From the NCBI GenBank assembly GCA_012845835.1, contig JABAKD010000026.1:15166533-15230532 (forward strand): a DNA stretch of 64,000 nucleotides, in the 5' to 3' direction. This DNA comes from Undaria pinnatifida. Taxonomy: Eukaryota; Sar; Phaeophyceae; Laminariales; Alariaceae. The stretch's first letter is position 1. Every line of letters starts with the position of its first letter. Shown here piece after piece: positions 55,120 through 64,000 of this stretch. A program made the translations under genes and the position numbers. The notes below the pieces were generated by a model. The model worked only from the letters and a program-made list of their open reading frames with translations. It searched no databases and was not told the origin of the DNA.

Positions 55120-56698
55120 AAGCCCAGATCTCAGCTGACGAAACTCGGAGATGCCAGGGAAGCACCAACCGAGCTCTTTCGGCACGAAGATATTTGTAAT
55201 TTCCCCAGCAACTAATTTTCTCGAAGAGTTTCGGGACGGTTCTTTTCCCCAGCAACTAATTTTCTTTTCGGCAACTACGGGCTGAGAAAGGCTGAGAGGG
55301 GGGAGGATATGCCGAGCGAGAGCTCCGAGGGGGTCAAGGTCTAAGTAAGTAACTTTATATAGTCTAGACTATAGACTATATTTTTAAAAACGAACGCAGG
55401 GGACAACAACCGCAGCCGCAGCACAATGGCCACCAAAGCCCCCCCCCGACAGCAGCAGCAGCAGCAGCAGCAACAGTAGCGGCGGCGGCGGCCGTCCGGC
55501 GTGGGTAGCGGTGGCGATGGAGTCTTCGGCGACGGCGTTGTGGTATACCAACGGTGGTTGACAAAATCAGCACCGGATACGACATCACGCAGCAGCAGAG
55601 AACCAGACCATATCGTAGAGCGCGCAAGAGCGCTGGCTCACTAGCACCCACCCCTGAGGTTGCGCGTACGCGCCATGCTTTTCCCCAGCTACCCTTTGTG
55701 TCTACGCATCAAGGTTGGTTTGTGTTTAACGCTGCCAAGCACAGCGTACAGCGAGCAGTGTCTGCTGTGTGCTGCCGTGTGGGTTGTACCCTCGTGCCCT
55801 CTGATTGTTGTTCTGTTGTGCTTGAAGGGCAATGCTGTTATGCTCATTCGTTATTGATGGAAGTTCACTTTAAATCCTTCACTCAAATACGAATTTTCAC
55901 ACCCTTTTGGGCCAAACTCTTCCATCAAAGTTATCTCGGTAATTTATTTCATAGGAACTTTTCGTTGAATTATTTGAACGCAAACACTCGAACACTCAAA
56001 CACAACTAATATTGTTCCCCCAAGTGTATAGACTATGCTTCCAAATCTTTGATCAAGCGAAGTTATGGTGGTAGATACTCTCGTTCTCAACATGCCTCAG
56101 GCGAAATGAAAAAATGTGTAACTTTTAGTATCAACGCAGACCCGAGTTTGATTCTCGGATATTGATAGAAGGACATGGTAAATCCTACATACCCTTTTTT
56201 CGTGACAACTGAACTGTCATGATAATGCTCTTCGATCCTAGATTAATGCAAACAACCTAAAAAATGCCAGGTCCTCAAATCGAAAGGGGTGTGATTAGAG
56301 CATCGCCTTCAACTCTTATTTCATGACGCAAAAAGTCAGCTAAGATATACCTCCCACACTCCGGAGTCAAGCCACAGTTTGTCCAACCAGTTCCGCTCTG
56401 GTTTGGTCCATACTAATCTCCCAACACGCGTTGGTATCACAGAACACTTTGATTAGGACATGTTCTCTTTCAACTAACTAAGGAAGCCAGCATTAGTCAT
56501 ACCAACTACCTACTCTACCTGTCCAACGAAATCAAGCATCCTGCCAGCTCGACGCCCAATTCATATCACCTGGAACTCATCGCAAGACGAAAACGGTGTG
56601 ATGTCCCGCGGTGAATCCGCGAGCTGAAAACAATATGTCACGTGGACAATTGATATCTCTTTCTGTCCCACCAGCTCAAAAATACAAAGATAAAATTA
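55120..56698. other. Stretch without convincing gene
   Basis: It contains a CAG/CGG tract (55449-55490) and a 151-codon plus-strand frame (55554-56009) with no recognisable domain and no codon evidence. I do not call it a gene. Confidence 0.35.
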
Positions 56699-57015
56699 TG
56701 TTGATTGTATGCTTGGATATGATGTGGATATGATGCCGTTTCAGTATTGTAGGGGTTTCCAGTGATATGTTGGCTACATCGTAGCGGCATATCGGGATGG
56801 TGGAATGATTTCGGGTATTTTGCCGCCACTCCTCGTTTTGCTCCTCGTTGTGCTTCCTCTACCGAGTGAGTCTCCTCCTCTGCACTCTGCGCCTTGGCTA
56901 GGAGCAACTTGATTTTTTCTTCCTACGTATTATACTTGTCTTCATACAGGTGACTCCACTACCCCACTATTGTCAGCTCAACGGGTAAGCCCTCTACGCT
57001 TCGTAGGGATCAACA
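56699..57015 (+). repeat. 5' LTR of copia element
   Basis: Starts TGTTGATTGTATG and ends GTAGGGATCAACA. The short termini TGTTGAT/ATCAACA are inverted. It matches 63409-63707 along its length, including GTAGGGGTTTCCAGTGAT and CCTTGGCTAGGAGCAACTT. 57016-57128 is the leader. I could not identify a tRNA primer-binding site. Confidence 0.85.
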
Positions 57016-57128
57016 AACACGATAATTATCGCGTACGCGGTACTATCTATCCCTGTTCGAAGCAAAGGGTGTTGAGTGACGTCGGCTTTTCTGCGGAAGA
57101 GAGCTAGCTGAAGAAACCAGCCGGAGCC

Positions 57129-58019
57129 ATGGGGGACACCGATTCGAGTGAAGCCCAAAGGAGCAGCGGCGGGATTACACCCGCCGTTTTGGAGCAGCTG
57201 GCAGACTTCCAGAGGAGAGTGGTTCTCCTGGAAGGAGCCACACCGCGAGCTGAGGTACGCGGAGCCCCAGCCTCTTCCCCGTCGCTTGCGCCTGTTATGC
57301 AAGGTCTAGCCCTTCTGGGCGGGTATTTTGTTAGCAACCGTCAACCCAAGTTTAACAGTAAGAAGGACACGTGGCCCCTCTGAAAAGAGACTTTTACGTC
57401 GCTCACTAGTATAACAGAATGCAGGGATGCCTACAGAGAGACACCCAACCCAGTTAGAGTAGCGGATGACACCCTCACGAATGAGGACTAGCTGTTGAGG
57501 CACTCGGCTTTGACAATCATGTATGCTAGAATGGCTTGGGAGTTGTTGCTGGAATATTTAGACTCTGACCCCCCGTGTTTAACCAGGATGGTAGAGACCA
57601 GGTCGTCTAGCGGAGCGTGGAAAGTCATGACCGATTTCTGTGCTCCAAAGACAATTATGGAAAAACGAAGGGTAGCGCAGGAGTTCAACTCCATCTCAAT
57701 GGCAGGGGGGGAAGACCCTGTAGAATACTTGAGCCGCATAGACAAGACAGTGCAAAAGCTTGCAATGCTAGGGGGAACAAAGGATGATGATGACGTCAAT
57801 GTTCATTTTGTCCAGAACCTCTCAGCGTCCTATGAGGTGGAGAAGAAAATCCTGTTGTCCAGCCCTGGCCTGACTCGTTCCAGCATAGAAGAGGTAGTAA
57901 GAAACGCGTACATGTCGCTCAAGCAGAATGTTGGAAGGGTAAGGGTCAGTCGAAGGGAGATGACCCACATGCTCTCTACGCCGGCGGTGCACAACCAGCG
58001 GTTGCAGGGGGCAGTGTGA
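57129..58019 (+). pseudogene. copia gag with two in-frame stops
   Basis: Starts ATG at 57129 (MGDTDSSEAQRSSG). The frame carries TGA near 57381 and TAG near 57488, then stays open to a TGA at 58017-58019. The part after the stops has GAWKVMTDFCAPKTIMEKRR and EDPVEYLSRIDKTVQKLAML-type sequence, a UBN2/gag-polypeptide domain. The TGA overlaps the ATG of the pol frame (TGATG). Confidence 0.75.
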
Positions 58020-59890
58020 TGGGGAGGAAAGGAAAACAGAAAAACAGACAGAAACAGCAGCAGTCGCAACAACAGCAGCAGCAGCAGCAGCAGCAGCGGC
58101 AGCAGCAGCAACAGCAGCCGCAGCCGCCTCAGCAGCAGCAGCAGCAGCATCGAAGTGGTGATGGCGGGGTAGTGGGCCTACCGTACCGTTTAGATCCGGT
58201 ATATGGGCAGTGGCGTTGGAATGATTCGAGGTTGGCCCCTTTTAGGAACGCTGGTAGTGTACCCCCGATGGGATATATACCAGTTCAAGCTCCGCCTGGT
58301 TTACTACCACCGAGATCCCCGCCACCGGCGGGATCGGGACCGTCACGCAGAGGTACCCCGACAGCTCCCCGGCTATGCTTTATGTGTCAGCAACCGGGGC
58401 ATTATGCTGCTCAATGCACTGCGCACGCACACGCACACGTCGCGACAAAATACCCACCCAGCTCAGGTGTTTTAAGCGCGCACGTTGCATCGTTTAGCCC
58501 CCCACCAGCGTCATACGACGGAAATTGGCACGCCGGAGCATACTATGAGCCCTATGGAGCTAGTGACTACGCTCCGACTAGCTATGCTTCGCAGTACGTT
58601 GCCGAAGCAGCAGCACCGTACGCCCCCTCGACCGTCCACTCCCCGTATGACTATCAAGGAGCAGCGGAATCCACGCATAACAGAAGCACGTCTGACGACC
58701 TACACCTTCTCACTGCGCAGATTGCTCAAACAATCCAATACCCCTCCGGAACGAAAGAGATACCTCGTGACATTTCTGGGGGTAGCGGTAGAGATGAGTG
58801 GGTTGCCGACTCTGGTGCTTCGTATCACGTGACGGGGGACCCCACTGGGATGTTTGACTGTAAGCCCCTTCCGGTAGGTAAGGAGAGGTTAGTAATAGGT
58901 GACATGACGATGATGGGCGTCAAGTGCTTTGGCAAGCTGTCTCTGTTCATGCACTGCCAGAGTGGTGACACTCATGTACGGCTGACGAACGTGGAATACG
59001 CGCCTGGAGTCCAGTTTAATTTGTTCTCATTACACGCTGTGATGTCAAAGTGCCGTGTGACCATGGACATCAAGGGGGTTCACATGCTTGGGGCGAGTGT
59101 TTCGTTCGTACGCAGAGAGGCTGGCTCATACTGCTCCGAAACTAGGATTACCGACCCCGTCCTGGCTAACGCAGTATTGGTCCCTGGCAAGCAGCAACGG
59201 ATCGATTTTCACGACCTGCACGTTGCGCTAGCCCACTCACATGCTGAAACCCTACGCGAGACGGCGCGCCAACATGGTTTTGAAGTGGTAGGAGAGTTGG
59301 TCCCTTGTGCTGGGTGTTTCGAAGCCAAGGGTAGGAGGATGCCAGTTCCGAGATCCACCAACAGTCGCTGAACCAAACCCTTTGAGCGTCTGTTTGTAGA
59401 CCTGTCCGGAAAGCGCCCCGCACCATCTGGTGGTTACCACTACCTAATGATGATTGTAGACGATGATTTTTCTCGGTTTGGATGGACTTAATTCCTTAAG
59501 GAGAAGTCCGACGTGCCCGATGTTTTCGCTGGTTTTCTGGCTGACATTCGGGCACAGGGCACCCCATCCATTGTGGAGTGCCTGCGCTCCGACAACGGTA
59601 CTGAATTCACTAAGGGTGAGTTCGTGACGCTGCTAGACCAACACCGTATTCGCCGAGAATACACGCCCGTAGACTCTCCAAAGTACGACGGCGTGGTCGA
59701 GCGCAGGATTGCCCTAGTCTTAGAGGCCGCGATGGCGTCCTGCCTGGAGGCTCCCCGCCTGTTCGGCGGCGTGCCTCTGCCGCCTTGAGGGCCTCTATGG
59801 GCGGAAGCGTGCGTGCACGCGAGTGATGCCATCAACGTGTCGGCGAGGGTGAGCGACAGGCCGGGCATGTTGTCGCCTTATTAAATGTTG
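58019..59890 (+). pseudogene. copia pol: zinc knuckle, protease, integrase, with in-frame stops
   Basis: The ATG at 58019 overlaps the gag stop. A polyglutamine tract (58046-58150) is followed by a canonical knuckle CFMCQQPGHYAAQC (58375-58416), protease DEWVADSGASYHV (about 58795-58830), gag-pre-integrase FHDLHVALAHSHAETL and integrase. Integrase keeps LFVDLSG, CLRSDNGTEF and YDGVVERRIA, so the D-D-E residues are present. TGA (59369), TAA (about 59489), TGA (about 59786) and TAA (about 59881) break one continuous frame, with frame identity preserved across all four. Confidence 0.85.
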
Positions 59891-60078
59891 TATGGTAGGG
59901 CACCGTTCCCGCGACTGCTCCCCTTTCTAAAGCCAGGCCTTTATCATGTGAAGCGCACGCTGAAATCTGAGCCGAAGGCACAGGTTTGCTTTTTCTTGAA
60001 CAACGGCAGCAACCACCCGAGGGACTGTTGCAAGGTGTTGCTTGTGTCCGAATGCCGGTCGTACACCCGTGATGTTAC

Positions 60079-61428
60079 TTGGGAGCATCCGCGGGAAGCC
60101 TTTGCTGGGTTGCTGCTGCGGCATGGGCCAAGGACACCCCATCACCTGGGCCGAGTTTGTCAGAGGCGCAGATGCCTCCGGAAGACGGGGATGTATGGCA
60201 TGAGCTGGCACCGGTTCCGTCAAGGGCGTCACCGGTGCCGTCACAGCCGTCACCGGTTCCGTCGAGGGCGTCACAAGAGTTGGTTCAACCGTCACCGGTG
60301 CGGACGTCAAGGGCGTCAGCGGGGGCGACACAGCCGTCACCGGTGGTGCCGTCAAGGGCGTCACCGAGGCCGGCACAGCCGTCGCTGGTGATGTCAAGGG
60401 CGTCACCAGGCCTGGCACAGCCGCCTCAGTCACAGTCGTTGCCGCTGTCACACCAGTTCTCAGGAGCTGGTGATGGTGGCGAACCACAACACCTGGGGCG
60501 CACACGGGCGCAGACTGTTCGGAACCAGGCAGGAATTGACAGATCGCAGACTGTGAATGACGGCATAGCTCAATTGGGACGCACCAGGGGGCAAACCGCG
60601 CGCAATCAGGGGGATATGCAACATGGACTGTTGTCTTTGATGGCTGCGCGGGAGGGTATTGGTCATGTACTGTACCATGAAGCCCCACCTCACAAAAACC
60701 CTCCCCTACCCTCGCGTTCGGTGAGTGAACTCTTGACGCCGAACTCGTACTCGGAAGCGCTCAACGACGAATATTCTGATCTCTGGATTCAGGCCATGAA
60801 GAAAGAATATGGTGGCCTGGAGAACGCGGGTACTTTCGGTGCGATCTAGCAACCAAACGGCCTGAATGTTCATTCGGCGGAGTCGGTGTACGGTTAAAAA
60901 AAGAATGAGATTGGCTTTGCGACCACGGCTAAGGCGAGGTTGGTAGCGAGGGGTTGCGGGCAGCGTGAAGGCATCGATTTCTTTGCGACATTTTCCCCGA
61001 CGCCTACGGCGTCCTGCATTCGCTTGTTGGGTGCCATTTCTTGCGAGTTAGATTTGGATCTTTGTCATTTCTATGCAGAGCAGGCTTTTTTTCAGTCAAA
61101 CCTAGACGAAGATGTTTTCATGCGGCTACCCCGGGGTTGTGGTGAGATGTCTGGTAAGGTAGTACGCTTGAATCGCAGTCTCTACGGCTTGAAACAAGCG
61201 TCGAGATCGTGGCACAACCACTTGTTATCGCACATGAGGAGTCTTGGTTTTGAGCAGAGTCTAGCAGACGCGTGTGTCTTGCGCTTGGTCGAGTCTGGAA
61301 CTGTCTCCATAGTAACAGTAGTTCATGTGGACGACATCTTCGCAGTAGCACGGAAGGCTAGATGCAATCAGTTCTGCGAAGACTTGAACCGCTTAGTGGC
61401 GATTAACAACCATGGCGAGCTAAGGTGA
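60079..61428 (+). pseudogene. copia pol: linker and reverse transcriptase
   Basis: This is shifted in frame relative to the integrase part. A linker with PSRASP-type repeats (60210-60420) leads to SYSEALNDEYSDLWIQAMKKE. Then come a TAG (60847), a TAA (about 60894) and the RT core: ARGCGQREGIDFFATFSP, EQAFFQSNLDEDVFMRLPRG, RSLYGLKQASRSW and VVHVDDIFAV. The first palm Asp is replaced (CHFYAEQAF), whereas HVDD keeps both Asp. Enzyme activity is therefore unlikely. Confidence 0.85.
60210..60420 (+). repeat. Coding minisatellite in copia linker
   Basis: Units of 18-24 bases such as GTCAAGGGCGTCACCGG and CCGTCACAGCCGTCACCGGT encode repeated VPSRASP/SQPSP. Confidence 0.75.
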
Positions 61429-61509
61429 TGTGCTGGCTGACGGTATTGTAGAAATTAGGATGCTGGCACTTTAAGGATCTCGCAGCAAGTTTTTGCTGAA
61501 AACACAGCT

Positions 61510-62267
61510 TTGAAGTTCGGCGTTAGCTCGGGCAGAAGAAACCCGTTAGAAAAGGGCCTTAAACTCGAAGAGTTCGATGCCACTGAACCTGAGGGTGACT
61601 GGCCTTTCCGTGAACTGGTAGGGTGCTTGATGTGGCTTGCCAATCAGACACGTCCGGATATTGCAAACGCGGTGAGAGCGGTAGCCAGGTACACCAACTC
61701 GCCCAGGGCAATACACTGGATGACAGCGGTTGGCATGTTAGAGTATGTTTTTTTTCACGATTGATTTTGACATTACTTTTCAGAGAGTTAAGGGACTGGA
61801 GCTGGTCGCGTATGCCGATGCAGACTACGCCAGCAATGCTACTGATAGGAGGTCGGTTTCCGGTGGGGCTGTCATGTGGGCAGGGGCATGCGTGTGCTGG
61901 CTTTCGAGAACTCAAAAGTGCGTGACGCTTTCCACCACAGAAGCCGAGTACGTAGCACTTGCAGACACCATCAAAGGAGCTAATTTTCTAGCGGTACGTG
62001 TGGAGTTTTATTTTGCCTGGCCTTGGTTCCGCATGCATAACGGTTTTTGAGTACAACAAGAGGGCAATGCACCTGGCTCATAACCCGGTGTGCGCGTCGA
62101 AATCATAAGACATCGACGTTAGGCACCACTTCCTCCGAGAGCTCGTATTCAGCGAAGAGTTTGACATTGTCGCCGTAAAGTCTGAGCAGCAACACGCAGA
62201 CTTCCTGACGAAGGCACTTGCCGGTCCAGTTTTTCCTTTTCACCGCGGTTTTGTGACGAATATTTGA
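61510..62267 (+). pseudogene. copia RNase H and C-terminus
   Basis: WPFRELVGCLMWLANQTRPD and ANAVRAVARY come first. A frameshift near 61750 leads into LVAYADADYASNATDRRSVS, CVTLSTTEAEYVALAD (RNase H Asp and Glu visible). A TGA and a further shift follow, and then DIDVRHHFLRELV, QQHADFLTKALAGP and FVTNI to TGA at 62265. The conserved ADFLTKAL end marks the natural C-terminus. Confidence 0.82.
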
Positions 62268-62337
62268 TTTTGTGAGAACGGTGGAATATGTCATGATTTT
62301 GTGCGCTAGGTTTGTTTTTTCTACTGTTTAATAATGA

Positions 62338-62640
62338 TAGCTGAGCCAAATCGTTTAGTTTTTCTGGGAAATTTGGGGACGGTGACGATTTTTGGTAAAA
62401 TACCCGGGGTCATCCCCGCGTAATCAGTCTATGGTTTTCTCAACTAACCCCGTAATGAGACCGAGCTGAGCCAAATCGTTAAGTTTATGTTGTTTTTAGG
62501 GTTCGGGGACGGCAACGGTTTTTTGGTAAACTACCGGGGGTCATCCCTGCGTAATCAGTCTATGGTTTTCTCCACTGACCCCGTAATGAGACCCAGCTGA
62601 GCCAAATCGTTTAGTTTTCATCTTGCAAGGAGGGGTCACG
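62338..62640 (+). repeat. Tandem repeat in copia 3' untranslated region
   Basis: CTGAGCCAAATCGTTTAGTTT recurs at about 62341, 62466 and 62598. Between these, GGGGACGG-AACGGTTTTTTGGTAAA, CGGGGGTCATCCCCGCGTAATCAGTCTATGG and CCCCGTAATGAGACC repeat twice (period about 125-132). Confidence 0.85.
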
Positions 62641-63408
62641 CCCACCTGTTACTGCTTGTGCGGGGAAGGATTCGCGTGACCACTTGAGAGGATTATCGCT
62701 CGTTAAGTAGGAAAAAGGTCTCAAACTGGACGAGTTCGATACGTCTGAACCCGAGGACGACTAACTTTTTCGTGAACTGATTTGAATTGTTTCTTGACGG
62801 ATTATTCTGCATATATCAGCTGGATTTTCGTACTTGTAAAGAGTGCATGGTAGTTAGGGAGGCAAGTAACTATTTCTTTGTTTTTGAAATATCATTGTTT
62901 TCACGATTGCGTTGTCTAGTATGGCATTATCTTTCTCGGGATTTGAGAGTTTGGAATTTGAATGGATTTTTAGTATGTACCCAGCCGGGAGGCGTTTGTC
63001 TCAATCGAAAGTGAGTTTGAGACTGCTGTCCAATCACACTTGTTGGCACCCCTGTTCTATGGAGCTGACAACCGTTTATAAAAAAGGCTGAATGCTGATT
63101 ATAAGGCCGATGTTTGAGCTTTCGGATTTGAGTATTCGGTCTATGAATTTCGGATTTGAGTTTTTGTTTTTGGACTTAGGATTTCACGACTTAGATCTTA
63201 GGTTCGTGAAGATTAATGTTGGATACTGTCACTGAATTGTATCTCTAGATTTATTGAGTGCTTTTTAAGGATCATGGTGTTGCAATCTTCCTTTCTTGTC
63301 ACGGAGGTATTGGGAAGATATTGATTGACCTAAATTTTCATTGAACCGTTTTACCCAGATGATAGGACAATATGGCATCATACCGTATCATTTACGAAGC
63401 AGCGAGGC
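62641..63408 (+). other. copia 3' region before the 3' LTR
   Basis: A short echo of the RNase H upstream sequence (AAAAGGTCTCAAACTGGACGAGTTCGATAC, 62709) suggests a rearranged duplicate of about 61550. GAAGCAGCGAGG just before 63409 is the only purine-rich candidate for a polypurine tract. Confidence 0.4.
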
Positions 63409-63707
63409 TGTTGATTGTATGCTGATGCGGATATAATGACGGTTTGGTACTGTAGGGGTTTCCAGTGATGAGTTGGCTACATCGTAGCAGCATATCGGGA
63501 TGGTGGAATAATTTTGGGTATTTCGCCGCCACTCCTCGTTTTGCTCCTCGTTGTGCTTCTTTTACCGAGTGAGTCTCCTCCTCTCCATGCTGCGCCTTGG
63601 CTAGGAGCAACTTTTTTTTTTTTCGTACGTATTATACTTGTCTTCATACTGATGACTCCACTACCCCACTCAACGGGTAAGCCCTCTAGGCTTCGTAGGG
63701 ATCAACA
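63409..63707 (+). repeat. 3' LTR of copia element
   Basis: TGTTGATTGTATGCTGATGCGG to GCTTCGTAGGGATCAACA. It matches the 5' LTR with scattered substitutions, a T-run expansion and a small deletion (CACTATTGTCAGCTCAACGG versus CACTCAACGG). Confidence 0.85.
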
Positions 63708-64000
63708 AACAAATCCCTTTGTCAAACGCTCCCCAACGCCACGAATGTTTTGCTCGTGTACTACTGCTGTGCGTCCGTTCGTACATGACGTGTGGCATAA
63801 GCCTTACATCTTACGATTTACCCTTCCCCCCTCATCACTCGGTCTTGCACCGCATGGGGCGGGGGGGGTGGAGGGGGGGGAGAATATAATGCTGTAATCC
63901 ACTATTGACCGGAAAATACGCCAATAAACTACGATTCTCATGCCTGGTAGCACAGGTACTGTATTGATGCAGGCATAACACCAGGCAGGGTTGAAAATTC
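63708..64000. other. Right flank, nothing recognisable
   Basis: A short G-rich patch lies at 63856-63880. No gene or repeat identified. Confidence 0.4.

Larger units (their letters stand above)
56699..63707 (+). mobile_element. Ty1/copia LTR retrotransposon, defective
   Basis: Two LTRs bound gag, zinc knuckle, protease, integrase, RT and RNase H pieces in copia order. Several in-frame stops and at least two frameshifts interrupt the coding region. The LTRs have diverged by substitutions and indels (317 versus 299 bp), so the insertion is old. The 5-bp flanks (AATTA left, AACAA right) do not form a clean target duplication. Confidence 0.88.

Noticed and set aside
55554-56009. 151-codon plus-strand frame as a host gene
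   Set aside because: No recognisable motif, uneven composition and a CAG tract just upstream. Not supportable.

Overview
This is a repeat-dominated nuclear contig from a eukaryote. There is no operon organisation. Instead I see a spliceable multi-exon gene with GT/AG introns, two classes of retrotransposon, tRNA-derived SINEs, a MITE, fold-back repeats, many CAG/CTG tracts and a fixed 500-N assembly gap. A repeat-rich alga or other protist fits, and a brown alga (Ectocarpus-like) is my best guess, but nothing in the window proves the taxon.

Layout. 1-4739 is the right part of a DIRS-order, Ngaro-like retrotransposon: a reverse transcriptase/RNase H ORF, an overlapping tyrosine recombinase ORF with its catalytic residues present, and a split direct-repeat 3' end. 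4740-10735 holds degenerate dispersed repeats, a 465-bp tandem duplication and tRNA-derived SINEs. 11404-15888 is a decayed Ty1/copia polyprotein on the minus strand, interrupted by a 246-bp TA-flanked MITE.

17662-44732 (minus strand) is the one convincing host gene. Four exons can be joined with perfect phase agreement into a 408-residue protein. It has a signal peptide, two copies of a six-cysteine module, an acidic Pro/Thr-rich stalk and a C-terminal hydrophobic segment (GPI-anchor signal or membrane span). Its introns are about 17.8, 6.9 and 1.2 kb, and they contain most of the repeats in the window: a G-tract-rich fold-back family, a 42-bp palindromic minisatellite, GGTGCGGTTC arrays, SINEs and a gag-like zinc-knuckle remnant.

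46.4-55.1 kb holds further fold-back repeats (one a roughly 2.7-kb palindrome around the N gap), a decayed coiled-coil gene, tRNA-like units and a three-copy GC-rich tandem array. 56699-63707 is a second copia element bounded by two recognisable but diverged LTRs (TGTTGAT...ATCAACA), with a gag stop/pol start overlap and several stops and frameshifts.

The mobile elements are mostly dead. The Ngaro-like element is the only one whose visible ORFs remain open. The working biology here is the secreted or surface protein gene, whose introns have been inflated by these elements.
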